In this document: in pieces, positions 1 to 7,593 of the stretch
How the letters are laid out: every line of letters starts with the position of its first letter
Position numbering within the stretch: position 1 is the first letter of the stretch
From: Chitinophaga pinensis
GTDB taxonomy: Bacteria; Bacteroidota; Bacteroidia; SXHM01
Assembly: GCA_945889235.1 (NCBI GenBank)
Contig: CAMDBK010000025.1
Location: 1 to 17,969 of the forward strand
Reading direction: 5' to 3'
DNA: 17,969 nucleotides
Translations under genes and position numbers: made by a program
Notes under the pieces: model-generated
The model's database searches: none
The model's input: the letters and a program-made list of their open reading frames with translations, nothing else
Told to the model about the DNA's origin: nothing

Positions 1-740
1 AAGCATTAATGACTACATATAAGTTAGTATGGGATGACTTTTGTGCTTGGTATCTTGAAATGATAAAACCAAAGTTTGTAAATGGAAAATCTCTACCCAT
101 TGATAAGACAACATACGAAGCAACAATAAATTTCTTTGAAAAACTTCTACAAATTCTTCACCCCTTTATGCCTTTCATTTCAGAAGAACTATGGCATTTA
201 ATAAACAATAGAGAAGAAAAAGATTGCATTGTTGTTTCAATCTGGCCCAAACCAAATGAAATAGACCGTCAACTATTAGTTAATATCGACACAATGAAAG
301 AAATCATTGTCAGCTTTAGGGCACTTAGAAATAAGAAAAATATAAGTCCAAAAGAAATTCTTGATTTCCATTCACCTAATAGTTCTCCAATTGGGCCTTA
401 CCTAAGTTCTACGGTAATGAAATTTATTAATTCAAATATTGCATTCAGCAAAGATTATCATTTAAACCCTGTGAGTGATAATGCTCTTATTATAATGGTT
501 GGAGAGTTTAAGTTTCATATGGTTCCTCTTCAACCTGTTAATTTGAGCGAAGAAAAAGAGCGCCTGAAAAAAGAATTAGATTACAACAAAGGGTTCCTAC
601 AATCAGTTCAGAAAAAATTACAGAATGAGAAATTCATCAATAATGCAAAGCCTGAAATAATTGAACTGGAAAGAAAAAAATTTTCTGATGCTGAAGCAAT
701 AATTAAAGAATTAGAAGAGCAGTTAGCCTCACTAAACTAA
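1..740 (+). CDS. valS: Valine--tRNA ligase, C-terminal part (5' end outside window)
   Basis: This is the C-terminal part of valyl-tRNA synthetase, which charges tRNA-Val in the cytoplasm. The reading frame is open from base 3, before the first ATG at 9, so the gene starts outside the window and ATG 9 is an internal Met. The visible part begins in the class-I anticodon-binding helical domain, with the family-typical WDDFCAWYLEMIKP stretch and HPFMPFISEELW further on (within about residues 1-150). It ends with a charged heptad-like segment (about residues 175-243, rich in E, K and L), which matches the C-terminal coiled-coil arm of ValRS that contacts tRNA. The catalytic HIGH and KMSKS domain lies upstream and is not seen. 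The stop is at 738-740, and the next gene starts 4 nt later on the same strand. Assignment is confident from these motifs. Confidence 0.93.
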   Translation, partial: ALMTTYKLVWDDFCAWYLEMIKPKFVNGKSLPIDKTTYEATINFFEKLLQILHPFMPFISEELWHLINNREEKDCIVVSIWPKPNEIDRQLLVNIDTMKEIIVSFRALRNKKNISPKEILDFHSPNSSPIGPYLSSTVMKFINSNIAFSKDYHLNPVSDNALIIMVGEFKFHMVPLQPVNLSEEKERLKKELDYNKGFLQSVQKKLQNEKFINNAKPEIIELERKKFSDAEAIIKELEEQLASLN

Positions 741-744
741 CAAG

Positions 745-1896
745 ATGAAACATTTATATTTTCTTGTTATCTTGATGTTTTCTTTTCATTTAACCAATGG
801 GCAAACCATTGTTAAAATGCAAAAGAAAGATGGTGTTTATTACATTCCTTGTAAAGTTAATGGGTTATCCTTAAGTTTTGTTTTTGATACCGGGGCAAGT
901 GATGTTATAATATCTCTTAGCGAAGCTTTATTCATGCTCAAAAATGGTTACATTGAAGAGAAAGATTTAACTGGAACCGAATATTATCGTATTGCAAATG
1001 GAGATTTAGCAGAAGGAACTAAATTATTAATTCGGAAATTTGAAATTGGTAATAAAACACTATATAATATCGAAGCCTCTATTGTTCACTCACTCTCAGC
1101 GCCTTTACTTCTTGGACAATCTGCTTTATCAAAATTTGGTTCTGTTTCCATAGATTTTAACAATAATGAAATTAAATTAGGGGAAGATGAAGAGCAAAAC
1201 AGATCAAATCAGAATATAACTCCTACAAATCGAAAATTTGAAAATGAGTCAGAGCAAAAGTCTTATTATTATGCGACAATAGATTCTTGTATTGCAGTCG
1301 AAGCCATAGATGCAGCAATGCAATATATTAATTTATTGATTTATGATTTGCATGACTATTATGGGTTCATCATTAGGGCAAATTTATATTATCGCTTACA
1401 AAACTATAGTGACGCAATAAAAGACTATACCTCCTGGATAGATTTAAAAGAAAGTGAAAAGAAAAAAATAGAAAATAAACCGCAAGATACTATTAACCTC
1501 TCTTCTTTAAATTCAGAAATAGCCTATAATTTATTTGAACGAGGAAAATGTAAGAATATGATGTCGGACTATAGAGGAGCTATTATAGATTGCAATAAAT
1601 CAATTGAAATATGTAAAAATAATTACCATAAAAATTACTATGGTTATAATCTTTTTTATTATGACGTTTATCATTATCTAGGTTACTCATTATATAAATT
1701 AGGCGATACTAAAGAGGCGCTGATTGCCTATAATAATTCAATTGAATTAAACAACAAACAAAAAATGACATATTTCAATAGAGGAATATTAAACATAGAG
1801 ATCGGAAATAAGGAAGCTGGATGTCTTGATTTGAGTAAAGCAGGAGAACTTGGATATAGTAAAGCGTATGAAGAAATAAGCAAGAATTGCAAATAA
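745..1896 (+). CDS. Secreted retropepsin-like aspartic protease with C-terminal TPR repeats
   Basis: The 383-residue protein has an N-terminal signal peptide (about residues 1-19, ending NGQ), so it should be exported. Residues 20-145 form a clan-AA aspartic protease domain. FDTGAS places the catalytic Asp at 48, and LLGQSALSKFG near 122-132 corresponds to the conserved hydrophobic-Gly segment that closes such domains. Only one DTG is present, so as in retropepsins it would act as a dimer. After a linker come about four TPR-like helical pairs (about 206-235, 259-292, 306-336, 341-372), implying protein-protein contacts. The start follows the valS stop by 4 nt, so the two are probably co-transcribed. 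The gene looks more AT-rich than the paa block. Substrate is unknown. The protease fold is well supported, activity is inferred. Confidence 0.8.
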   Translation: MKHLYFLVILMFSFHLTNGQTIVKMQKKDGVYYIPCKVNGLSLSFVFDTGASDVIISLSEALFMLKNGYIEEKDLTGTEYYRIANGDLAEGTKLLIRKFEIGNKTLYNIEASIVHSLSAPLLLGQSALSKFGSVSIDFNNNEIKLGEDEEQNRSNQNITPTNRKFENESEQKSYYYATIDSCIAVEAIDAAMQYINLLIYDLHDYYGFIIRANLYYRLQNYSDAIKDYTSWIDLKESEKKKIENKPQDTINLSSLNSEIAYNLFERGKCKNMMSDYRGAIIDCNKSIEICKNNYHKNYYGYNLFYYDVYHYLGYSLYKLGDTKEALIAYNNSIELNNKQKMTYFNRGILNIEIGNKEAGCLDLSKAGELGYSKAYEEISKNCK

Positions 1897-2655
1897 TCAC
1901 ATCTTCCCCGTCACCTTATAAGCAACGCACCCAATCCATTCATGGATTAAATTTTCCCATTTCGCAAGAACATAGGCACTGGGAATAAAAAGATGGTCGG
2001 GATAAAACAAGCGCTTGCCAGTCATTTTATTAACGCTGTAAGGGTCGGCTATTATTCCTGCCTTATTAAAACAACCCATTGCTCTGCGCATGTGCGTTGC
2101 CGAAGTAATCAGGTATGCTATGCCCTGAAAATTTAAACTGTCCAGCATTTGTTTGCTGAACTGTGCATTTTCAAAAGTATTGCGTGAGCGGTTTTCAACC
2201 CACACATCTTCTGCAGGAACTCCAAACTGCACATACATTTTTTGAATCCAGTCGGCTTCTTTCCAGTCATACACCATGCTTCCTGAGCCGCTGGAAACCA
2301 AAATCTTTTTGATAATTCCGCGTTTGTATAAATCAATTGCATCCGTGTAGCGTTGCATATTATTACCGTATTTCACGCGCCTGCTGATGGCATCATAAGT
2401 AACGCCACCGCCCAGCACAATGCCGATGTCGTGCGGTTTTTCTTCATCGTATTTCACCACTTCAGTTTCCCATGCGTGAATAAATTCATCAAGAATAAAA
2501 GAATTGGAAAAAAATAAAAGCAGAACTACAGAAGTAATTAACGAGCGTTTTTTTCTGCGTGCATCTTTTGAAAAAATCCCAAGCAAAAGAAAAAACACAA
2601 TCCATGAAAACGGAGAAACAAAAAATGCTAAAATTTTCGAGAGATAGAAAAACAT
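1897..2655 (-). CDS. YdcF/ElyC/SanA-family (DUF218) membrane protein
   Basis: The 252-residue protein has two N-terminal membrane segments (about 5-27 and 37-54) followed by a DUF218 domain. Visible family motifs are the LGGG loop at 81-84, SSGSGS at 121-126, NTFENA at 159-164 and TSATHMRRA at 184-192. The size and two-TM layout match E. coli ElyC (YcbC), an envelope-biogenesis factor, better than the single-TM SanA or the soluble YdcF. The substrate is not established for the family. It is the last gene of the minus-strand run, 53 nt after paaY, with a perfect hairpin in that gap. Its stop abuts the stop of the convergent protease/TPR gene with no base between. It may be only a passenger of the paa operon. 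The ElyC-like role is inferred. Confidence 0.8.
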   Translation of the reverse strand: MFFYLSKILAFFVSPFSWIVFFLLLGIFSKDARRKKRSLITSVVLLLFFSNSFILDEFIHAWETEVVKYDEEKPHDIGIVLGGGVTYDAISRRVKYGNNMQRYTDAIDLYKRGIIKKILVSSGSGSMVYDWKEADWIQKMYVQFGVPAEDVWVENRSRNTFENAQFSKQMLDSLNFQGIAYLITSATHMRRAMGCFNKAGIIADPYSVNKMTGKRLFYPDHLFIPSAYVLAKWENLIHEWIGCVAYKVTGKM

Positions 2656-2666
2656 TATTTCATTTT

Positions 2667-2699
2667 AACTTTCCGAAAGTTTAGAACTTTCGGAAAGTT
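2667..2699. repeat. Perfect 15-bp inverted repeat with 3-nt loop between paaY and ydcF-like gene
   Basis: The left arm AACTTTCCGAAAGTT (2667-2681) and right arm AACTTTCGGAAAGTT (2685-2699) are exact reverse complements separated by TAG. Each arm is itself almost palindromic, so alternative small hairpins are possible. On the minus strand it lies just after the paaY stop and ends about 11 nt before the next start codon. There is no long T tract after the stem, so a classic intrinsic terminator is not well supported. An attenuator, mRNA-stabilising hairpin or mobile palindrome is equally possible. Confidence 0.75.
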
Positions 2700-2708
2700 T
2701 AGTCAAGT

Positions 2709-3308
2709 TCAGTCTTTAGTTTGTTTCCAGGTTTTATAATCTCCATTTTGTGTCGGGCGGTTGAATTCAATCTCTCGTAAAGGCTCACAGGGCTTCAGTG
2801 TTGCATACAATTCAGCCGGCAGTTTTTGATACAATTCTGTTCCGCCTTTTTTCCATTCCAGCATTTCATCCGAAACATCTTTTACAATTTTTGCCGGATT
2901 TCCAACCACTACTTTTCGTTCGGGAATTATCATTCCCTCCGGCACAAAACAAAGCGCACCAATAATTGAATTATCACCAACAATAACATTATCCATCACT
3001 ACTGCATTCATTCCTACCAAAACATTTTTTCCGATTGTTCCGCCATGCACAATTGCACCATGTCCGATGTGAGCACCTTCCTTTAATAAAACCGTAACAC
3101 CGGGAAACATATGAACCGTGCAGTTCTCCTGAACATTGCAGCCATCTTCAATCACAATCTGTCCCCAGTCGCCACGTATTGCAGCCGAAGGACCGATGTA
3201 AACATTTTTACCAATGATTACATTACCCGTTACCGTTGCATTTGGATGAATGTATGAACTCTCATGCACCACCGGACGAAAGCCATTGAACTCAAAAATA
3301 TTTGCCAT
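2709..3308 (-). CDS. paaY: PaaY-type gamma-carbonic-anhydrase-like thioesterase
   Basis: The 199-residue protein is built mainly of left-handed beta-helix hexapeptide repeats (about residues 15-140), followed by a C-terminal helical tail. It carries the gamma-carbonic anhydrase signature: His66, His83 (IGHG) and His88 (VHGG) fit the three zinc ligands, with Arg45, Asp47 and Gln60 in the usual active-site positions. Length and C-terminal extension match E. coli PaaY (about 196 residues). PaaY is a trimeric thioesterase that removes dead-end CoA thioesters formed from the ring-epoxide/oxepin intermediates. It follows the small unknown gene by 6 nt on the same strand, inside the paa run. The context makes PaaY more likely than a generic carbonic anhydrase-family protein, though sequence alone does not fully separate them. 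Confidence 0.87.
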   Translation of the reverse strand: MANIFEFNGFRPVVHESSYIHPNATVTGNVIIGKNVYIGPSAAIRGDWGQIVIEDGCNVQENCTVHMFPGVTVLLKEGAHIGHGAIVHGGTIGKNVLVGMNAVVMDNVIVGDNSIIGALCFVPEGMIIPERKVVVGNPAKIVKDVSDEMLEWKKGGTELYQKLPAELYATLKPCEPLREIEFNRPTQNGDYKTWKQTKD

Positions 3309-3314
3309 CAGATT

Positions 3315-3746
3315 TTAGAAAAAATAAAATTCTTTACAGATCTCAAAAGCATTTTCAGGATTACGTTTCAGAAGCACTAATTTCTCAACAGGAAAGTCAG
3401 CATTGTAATTTTTATCCATGCGAGTGACAAACGTTTTTGTCAGATATTTTTTTGGAACATGCACATCAATTTTTAAAACAATATTCAATTGAGTATGAAG
3501 CGCAGCAACGGATACAGAGAACCCGGAACTTCCGGCCGGAATTTTAAAAGGTGTAAGCGTTGAAGAAAACTTGTCAAGATTTTTAACCAAAATACTTTCT
3601 CGTTCACTATCTATCTGAAATGACGCAAGTGAAATTTGTTGGCTCATTTCTTCAAGTTTTTCGTCCGGATGAATTATGATTTTATACTCAACAAATCTTT
3701 CTTCTGTCAGCGTTAAATCATTTTCGAATTGGAGGTGAAATTGCAT
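3315..3746 (-). CDS. Conserved-looking hypothetical protein, 143 aa
   Basis: I do not recognise this protein with confidence. It has 143 residues, no signal peptide and no membrane segment, so it is probably cytoplasmic. Alternating hydrophobic stretches (VEYKIIIHP near 19-27, FSVSVAALHTQLNIVLKIDV near 76-95) suggest beta strands with a helix near the start, and the C-terminus ends in aromatic residues (EFYFF). The layout faintly recalls the 2H phosphoesterase / 2'-5' RNA ligase fold, but paired H-x-T/S motifs are not present, so such activity is not supported. It lies 6 nt upstream of paaY and 72 nt after the thiolase, with a palindromic repeat in the latter gap. The close spacing to paaY argues for a real, co-translated gene. 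Confidence 0.6.
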   Translation of the reverse strand: MQFHLQFENDLTLTEERFVEYKIIIHPDEKLEEMSQQISLASFQIDSERESILVKNLDKFSSTLTPFKIPAGSSGFSVSVAALHTQLNIVLKIDVHVPKKYLTKTFVTRMDKNYNADFPVEKLVLLKRNPENAFEICKEFYFF

Positions 3747-3756
3747 ATATTATTTT

Positions 3757-3813
3757 GCCACGAATTTCATGAATTATCACGAATTAATTAGTGCAAATTA
3801 GTGTAATTAGTGG
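3757..3813. repeat. GCCAC...GTGG imperfect palindrome, copy 1
   Basis: This is an imperfect inverted repeat of about 57 bp. It begins GCCACGAATTTCA and ends GTGTAATTAGTGG, with internal CACGAATT and AATTAGTG units pairing across the centre. It fills the gap between the thiolase stop and the start of the 143-aa gene. The same family recurs at 5034-5103 and 10072-10130. Similar AT-rich palindromes are common between genes in Bacteroidota genomes. Function unknown. Confidence 0.8.
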
Positions 3814-3818
3814 TTTGT

Positions 3819-5021
3819 TTATGCTTTTTCTATAATTACTGCGTAGCCCTGCCCCACTCCTATGCACATGGTAACCAACGCATATTTTTTGTTTGTCAAT
3901 TTTAACTCTAATGCAGCAGAATTTAAAATCCTTGCGCCAGTCATTCCCAGCGGGTGACCGATTGCAATGGCTCCGCCATTCGGATTTAAACGTGCATCAT
4001 CATCTTCCAATCCCCATGAGCGTGTACATGCCAGCGACTGTGCAGCAAAGGCTTCATTCAACTCAATCACATCCATATCACTCATTTTCAATCCTGTTTT
4101 TTTCAATGCATTGTTTGCAGCCTGTACAGGTCCAATTCCCATGATGCGCGGCTCAACACCAACCACTGCGCTGGAAACTATTCTTGCTTTTGGTTGAAGA
4201 TTATATTTTTTGATTGCATCTTCTGATGCCAGCAAAATTGCTGCAGCTCCATCATTCAACCCTGAAGCATTTCCGGCAGTTACTGAACCATCTTTTCTGA
4301 AAGAGGGTTTTAATTTTGCAAGAATTTCCAATGTAGTTGCAGGTTTTACAAACTCATCTTTTTCAAACTTTATCGTTTCTTTTTTCTGCTGAATTTCAAC
4401 AGCAACTATTTCTTTTGCCAGTCTTCCGTTCTGTTGCGCTGCTGCAGCTTTCTGTTGTGAACGCAATGAGAACTTATCCTGATCTTCACGTGAAATTTTG
4501 TGAATGTCGTTCAGATTTTCTGCGGTTTCACCCATTGCGTCAACACCATATTGTTCTTTCATTTTCGGGTTCACAAAGCGCCACCCGAAACTGCTGTCAA
4601 ACATTTGTGCATCACGCCCGAATGGAGTCGATGCTTTTGAAATTACCCAAGGTCCGCGTGTCATGTTTTCAACTCCTCCTGCAATAATTAAATCTGCATC
4701 ACCAACCATAATAGCGCGTGCCGCTGAAATCGCTGCCGACAATCCTGAGGCACATAAACGGTTCACCGTTTCACCGGGAACAGTAACAGGAAAACCAGCC
4801 AGCAGCAAAGACATCCGCGCTACATTACGGTTATCTTCACCCGCCTGATTTGCACAACCTAAGATCACATCTGCAATTTCTTTTGGGTCAACGGAAGAAT
4901 TTCTTTTCATCAACTCTTTCAGAACAATTGCTGCTAAATCATCAGGGCGAACAGTTGCCAAACTGCCTCCAAAATTTCCTATTGGCGTTCTTATTCCGTC
5001 TACTATATATGCTGTTTTCAT
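3819..5021 (-). CDS. paaJ: Acetyl-CoA acyltransferase (beta-ketoadipyl-CoA thiolase, PaaJ/PcaF type)
   Basis: This is a full-length 400-residue thiolase that cleaves 3-oxoacyl-CoA with CoA to release acetyl-CoA. In the phenylacetate pathway it acts on 3-oxo-5,6-dehydrosuberyl-CoA and 3-oxoadipyl-CoA. The nucleophilic Cys90 lies in NRLCASGLSA, His356 in GHPLGMTGAR, and the second catalytic Cys386 in CIGVGQG. N- and C-terminal thiolase domains are both complete. The N-terminus (VDGIRTPIGNFGGSLATVRPDDL) resembles PcaF/PaaJ enzymes more than short-chain acetoacetyl-CoA thiolases. It lies within the paa block, 90 nt after the HerA-like gene with a palindrome in the gap. Thiolase identity is near certain. 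The PaaJ role rests mainly on context. Confidence 0.88.
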   Translation of the reverse strand: MKTAYIVDGIRTPIGNFGGSLATVRPDDLAAIVLKELMKRNSSVDPKEIADVILGCANQAGEDNRNVARMSLLLAGFPVTVPGETVNRLCASGLSAAISAARAIMVGDADLIIAGGVENMTRGPWVISKASTPFGRDAQMFDSSFGWRFVNPKMKEQYGVDAMGETAENLNDIHKISREDQDKFSLRSQQKAAAAQQNGRLAKEIVAVEIQQKKETIKFEKDEFVKPATTLEILAKLKPSFRKDGSVTAGNASGLNDGAAAILLASEDAIKKYNLQPKARIVSSAVVGVEPRIMGIGPVQAANNALKKTGLKMSDMDVIELNEAFAAQSLACTRSWGLEDDDARLNPNGGAIAIGHPLGMTGARILNSAALELKLTNKKYALVTMCIGVGQGYAVIIEKA

Positions 5022-5033
5022 ATGTTTTTATTT

Positions 5034-5103
5034 GCCACTAATTTCACTAATTATCTCTAAATTATTTTAATTTTCATTCGTGTAAATTCGTAAAATTAGT
5101 GGC
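5034..5103. repeat. GCCAC...GTGGC imperfect palindrome, copy 2
   Basis: This 70-bp member of the same family runs from GCCACTAATTTCACTAATTA to GTAAAATTAGTGGC. The outer arms GCCACTAATTT and AAATTAGTGGC are perfect inverses over 11 bp. The centre is more degenerate than in the other copies. It lies between the HerA-like gene stop and the thiolase start, so on the mRNA it ends about 12 nt before the thiolase ATG. Confidence 0.8.
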
Positions 5104-5111
5104 TCATGAAT

Positions 5112-6665
5112 TTAGAAAAAACTATTTCTACTTGATCTTCTTTGAGGTTTCCCAATCAACACTCCAAGCAATCCGCGGGTAACTTCGCGAAAAAGAGTTT
5201 TCGCTAATGGATTGGAAGAAATCTGCTCTATCATTGATTTTTCTTGCTTCGCTGATGTGCGCTGAACAGGTTGTTGAACTTGTTTTGGTTGTTCGATAAT
5301 TTCAGGTTCCGTTTGTTGTTGAATTTTATTACTCAGCATTTCATATGCGCTCACTCTGTCAACTGTCTGGTTGTATATCGCAGCAATTTCTGAGCGCTGA
5401 ATTAGTTCATCCTGCTCAGCAGTTGTAAGTATATCCATACGAGATGAAGGTGCACACATCAGCGTATGAGCAAGTGGTGTTGGCGCACCGTTTTCGCCCA
5501 ACACGGTTACCAAAGCTTCACCAATTCCTAGTTCGGTTAACAATGTATCCACTTTGTAAAACTCAGTGAGCGGATAATTCTGTGCAACAAGATTTATTGC
5601 CTTTCTGTCCTTAGCAGTAAAAGCCCGCAACGCATGCTGTATCTTCAAACCCAGTTGTCCAAGAATTTCTTCAGGAATATCATCAGGTGATTGTGTGCAG
5701 AAATAAATTCCAACTCCTTTTGAGCGAATCAATTTTATAATTGTTTCAATCTGTTCGAGCAAAGCCTTTGATGCTTCACGAAAAATCAAGTGTGCTTCGT
5801 CAATAAATATAACCAGTTTCGGCAATCCTTTATCTCCGCTCTCAGGAAATTTCTCATACACCTCAGCAAGCAGACACAACATAAAAGTTGAAAATAATTT
5901 CGGCTTGCTTTGAATATCGCAGAGGCGGATAATATTGATGTATCCTTTGCCATCCGGGGTTTTACGGATTAGGTCTTCCACCTCAAAAGAAACTTCACCA
6001 AAGAATTTTTCTGCGCCTTGCTCTTCCAGTTCAACCAGCTTGCGCATAATTACTCCGGCTGATGCAGTGCTGATTAGCCCATAATCTTTTATCTCATCTT
6101 TGCCATCAGTGGTCAGGTGTTGCAGCACTTTGCGAAAATCTTTGATGTCAAGTAGAGGCAATTGTTTATCATCACAATATTTAAAAATCAGCGAAACAAC
6201 TCCAGCCTGATTATCATTTAACTCCAGCATTTTTGAAAACAAGACCGGTCCAAATTCCGAAACTGTCGCTCTCATTCTTGCGCCTTTTTCATCAGAAATA
6301 GTCAGCAACTCAACCGGAAAGTTTTGTGGTTTCCATTCTTTACCGATTAAACGATGGCGCTCTGTTATTTTTGGATTTTCAGAGCCCGCTTTTGCAAGTC
6401 CGCTCACATCACCTTTTACATCCATCATCAAAACACCCACTCCATTTTCAGATAAACTCTCGGCAAAGTATTGCAGCGTTTTTGTTTTTCCTGTTCCGGT
6501 TGCACCTGCTATCAAACCATGCCTGTTTACTGTAGAAAGCGGAAGTTTTACCTGCGTGTTCTCAAGCGGTTTTTTATCTAAAACGGCTGCACCTAAAACA
6601 ATATTTGATCCCGAAAAATGATATCCGTTAGTAATAATATTTTTAAATTTTTCCTCAATACTCAT
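5112..6665 (-). CDS. HerA-like ATPase (DUF853, HerA-HP class)
   Basis: The 517-residue protein is a P-loop ATPase of the FtsK-HerA superfamily. The Walker A motif GATGTGKT lies at 54-61 and Walker B LVIFIDEAHLIF near 284-295. A polar segment QSPDDIPEEI follows, typical of DUF853 proteins. The last about 70 residues are Gln/Pro-rich and basic (QQPVQRTSAKQEKS, then RRSSRNSFF), probably a flexible tail. HerA-family ATPases form hexamers that pump or process DNA. The bacterial DUF853 branch has no clearly settled role, and no NurA-like nuclease is visible in this window. It starts 3 nt after paaI ends, so it appears translationally linked to the paa genes. Family is confident, function is open. 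Confidence 0.88.
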   Translation of the reverse strand: MSIEEKFKNIITNGYHFSGSNIVLGAAVLDKKPLENTQVKLPLSTVNRHGLIAGATGTGKTKTLQYFAESLSENGVGVLMMDVKGDVSGLAKAGSENPKITERHRLIGKEWKPQNFPVELLTISDEKGARMRATVSEFGPVLFSKMLELNDNQAGVVSLIFKYCDDKQLPLLDIKDFRKVLQHLTTDGKDEIKDYGLISTASAGVIMRKLVELEEQGAEKFFGEVSFEVEDLIRKTPDGKGYINIIRLCDIQSKPKLFSTFMLCLLAEVYEKFPESGDKGLPKLVIFIDEAHLIFREASKALLEQIETIIKLIRSKGVGIYFCTQSPDDIPEEILGQLGLKIQHALRAFTAKDRKAINLVAQNYPLTEFYKVDTLLTELGIGEALVTVLGENGAPTPLAHTLMCAPSSRMDILTTAEQDELIQRSEIAAIYNQTVDRVSAYEMLSNKIQQQTEPEIIEQPKQVQQPVQRTSAKQEKSMIEQISSNPLAKTLFREVTRGLLGVLIGKPQRRSSRNSFF

Positions 6666-6668
6666 AAT

Positions 6669-7097
6669 TTATTTCTCTTTTGGAAACCACTCTTTACTAG
6701 TTCTATAAACTGTACCTTTGAAAAAAGCAACATTTTCATTTTTCTGATTTTTAACTTCAATTAAATACGTTCCGGTTTTGTTGGTCAAAGACAATTCTTT
6801 TGCTTCGCATGTCAACACATCACCTTCCTTAACAGCAACAGGAAATGAGATGGAACAATCTAAAGCAACACTCAACTTGCCATAGGAATTAGAAGCAAAA
6901 GCAAGCGCACTGTCTGCAAATGAAAACGCAATTCCTCCGTGTGCAATTCCAAAACCATTCAGCATTTCGTTGCGGATTTTCATGCGCAGAATACAATGTC
7001 CCTGCTCAATCAGAACACGCTCAATGCCCAGCCATTGGCTGAACATATCATCATCAAACATTTTATTTACTACGCTTTGTGCGAGGCTTTTTTCCAT
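6669..7097 (-). CDS. paaI: PaaI-type hotdog-fold acyl-CoA thioesterase
   Basis: The 142-residue hotdog-fold thioesterase hydrolyses hydroxyphenylacetyl-CoA-type esters, rescuing CoA when the pathway stalls. The catalytic region NGFGIAHGGIAFSFADSALAFA includes the HGG turn (53-55) and Asp62, which fits the PaaI catalytic Asp. Length matches E. coli PaaI (about 140). The N-terminal segment aligns by eye with PaaI's first helix up to the W/A-LGI motif, so the ATG at 7097 is likely real, even though it makes a 35-nt overlap with the upstream alkyltransferase gene. The HerA-like gene begins 3 nt after its stop. Overlap and spacing point to translational coupling across the three genes. Confidence 0.88.
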   Translation of the reverse strand: MEKSLAQSVVNKMFDDDMFSQWLGIERVLIEQGHCILRMKIRNEMLNGFGIAHGGIAFSFADSALAFASNSYGKLSVALDCSISFPVAVKEGDVLTCEAKELSLTNKTGTYLIEVKNQKNENVAFFKGTVYRTSKEWFPKEK

Positions 7098-7593
7098 CGT
7101 CTTTAAAACTAAATAATTTTGGTTCTACGGTTTCATTTTCAAATTCAAGCAACCATTTTTTCTTTTCAATTCCTCCTGAATAGCCTGTTAAATCACCATT
7201 GCTGCCAACCAAACGATGACAAGGAACAATGATTGGAATATTGTTTTGTCCCGAAGCATTTCCCACCGGACGCGATAAAGTTCTGTTCTTAATCTTCTTT
7301 GCCATGTTGAGATACGACATAGTCATACCATAAGGAATTTTCTGAAGTTCGCTCCACACACGCTGCTGTAACTCAGTACCTGTCTGTTCAAGAATAAGAT
7401 TAAAATCATACCGCTCACGCTTAAAATATTCCAATAATTGCTTAAGGCAGTCTTTAATTACTTCGTTCTTTTTCTCTTTTGCTTTTTTACTTTTCACAAA
7501 AGAAAGTCCTGTGATTGCAGCCTCATTTGCTGTAATGGAAAGCAATCCCAGAGGCGATTTGAAGTAAGCTCTGTAAATAATTTTTCTTGCCAT
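7063..7593 (-). CDS. ogt: Methylated-DNA--[protein]-cysteine S-methyltransferase (O6-alkylguanine repair)
   Basis: The 176-residue protein removes alkyl groups from O6-alkylguanine (and O4-alkylthymine) in a suicidal transfer to cysteine. The acceptor is Cys125 in VPCHRLVG, preceded by RPVGNASGQN (109-118), the usual conserved lead-in with the Asn. The helix-turn-helix DNA-binding part lies about 72-110, and GYSGGIEKKKWLLEFE closes the domain. A basic tail of about 20 residues (ending KKPRTKRSK) extends past the domain and overlaps the start of paaI. Its start codon shares one base with the dehydrogenase stop (TGATG). It lacks an Ada-type N-terminal domain, so it is a constitutive Ogt-like enzyme rather than a regulator. 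A repair gene inside a paa operon is unusual. Confidence 0.93.
   Translation of the reverse strand: MARKIIYRAYFKSPLGLLSITANEAAITGLSFVKSKKAKEKKNEVIKDCLKQLLEYFKRERYDFNLILEQTGTELQQRVWSELQKIPYGMTMSYLNMAKKIKNRTLSRPVGNASGQNNIPIIVPCHRLVGSNGDLTGYSGGIEKKKWLLEFENETVEPKLFSFKDDGKKPRTKRSK

Noticed and set aside
2667..2699. Hairpin as a rho-independent terminator of paaY
   Set aside because: There is no run of T after the stem on the minus strand and the stem is AT-rich, so termination is not supported.
3893..4848. Several plus-strand open frames opposite the thiolase
   Set aside because: They run antisense to a clear full-length thiolase, have no start context or recognisable products, and reflect its codon bias.
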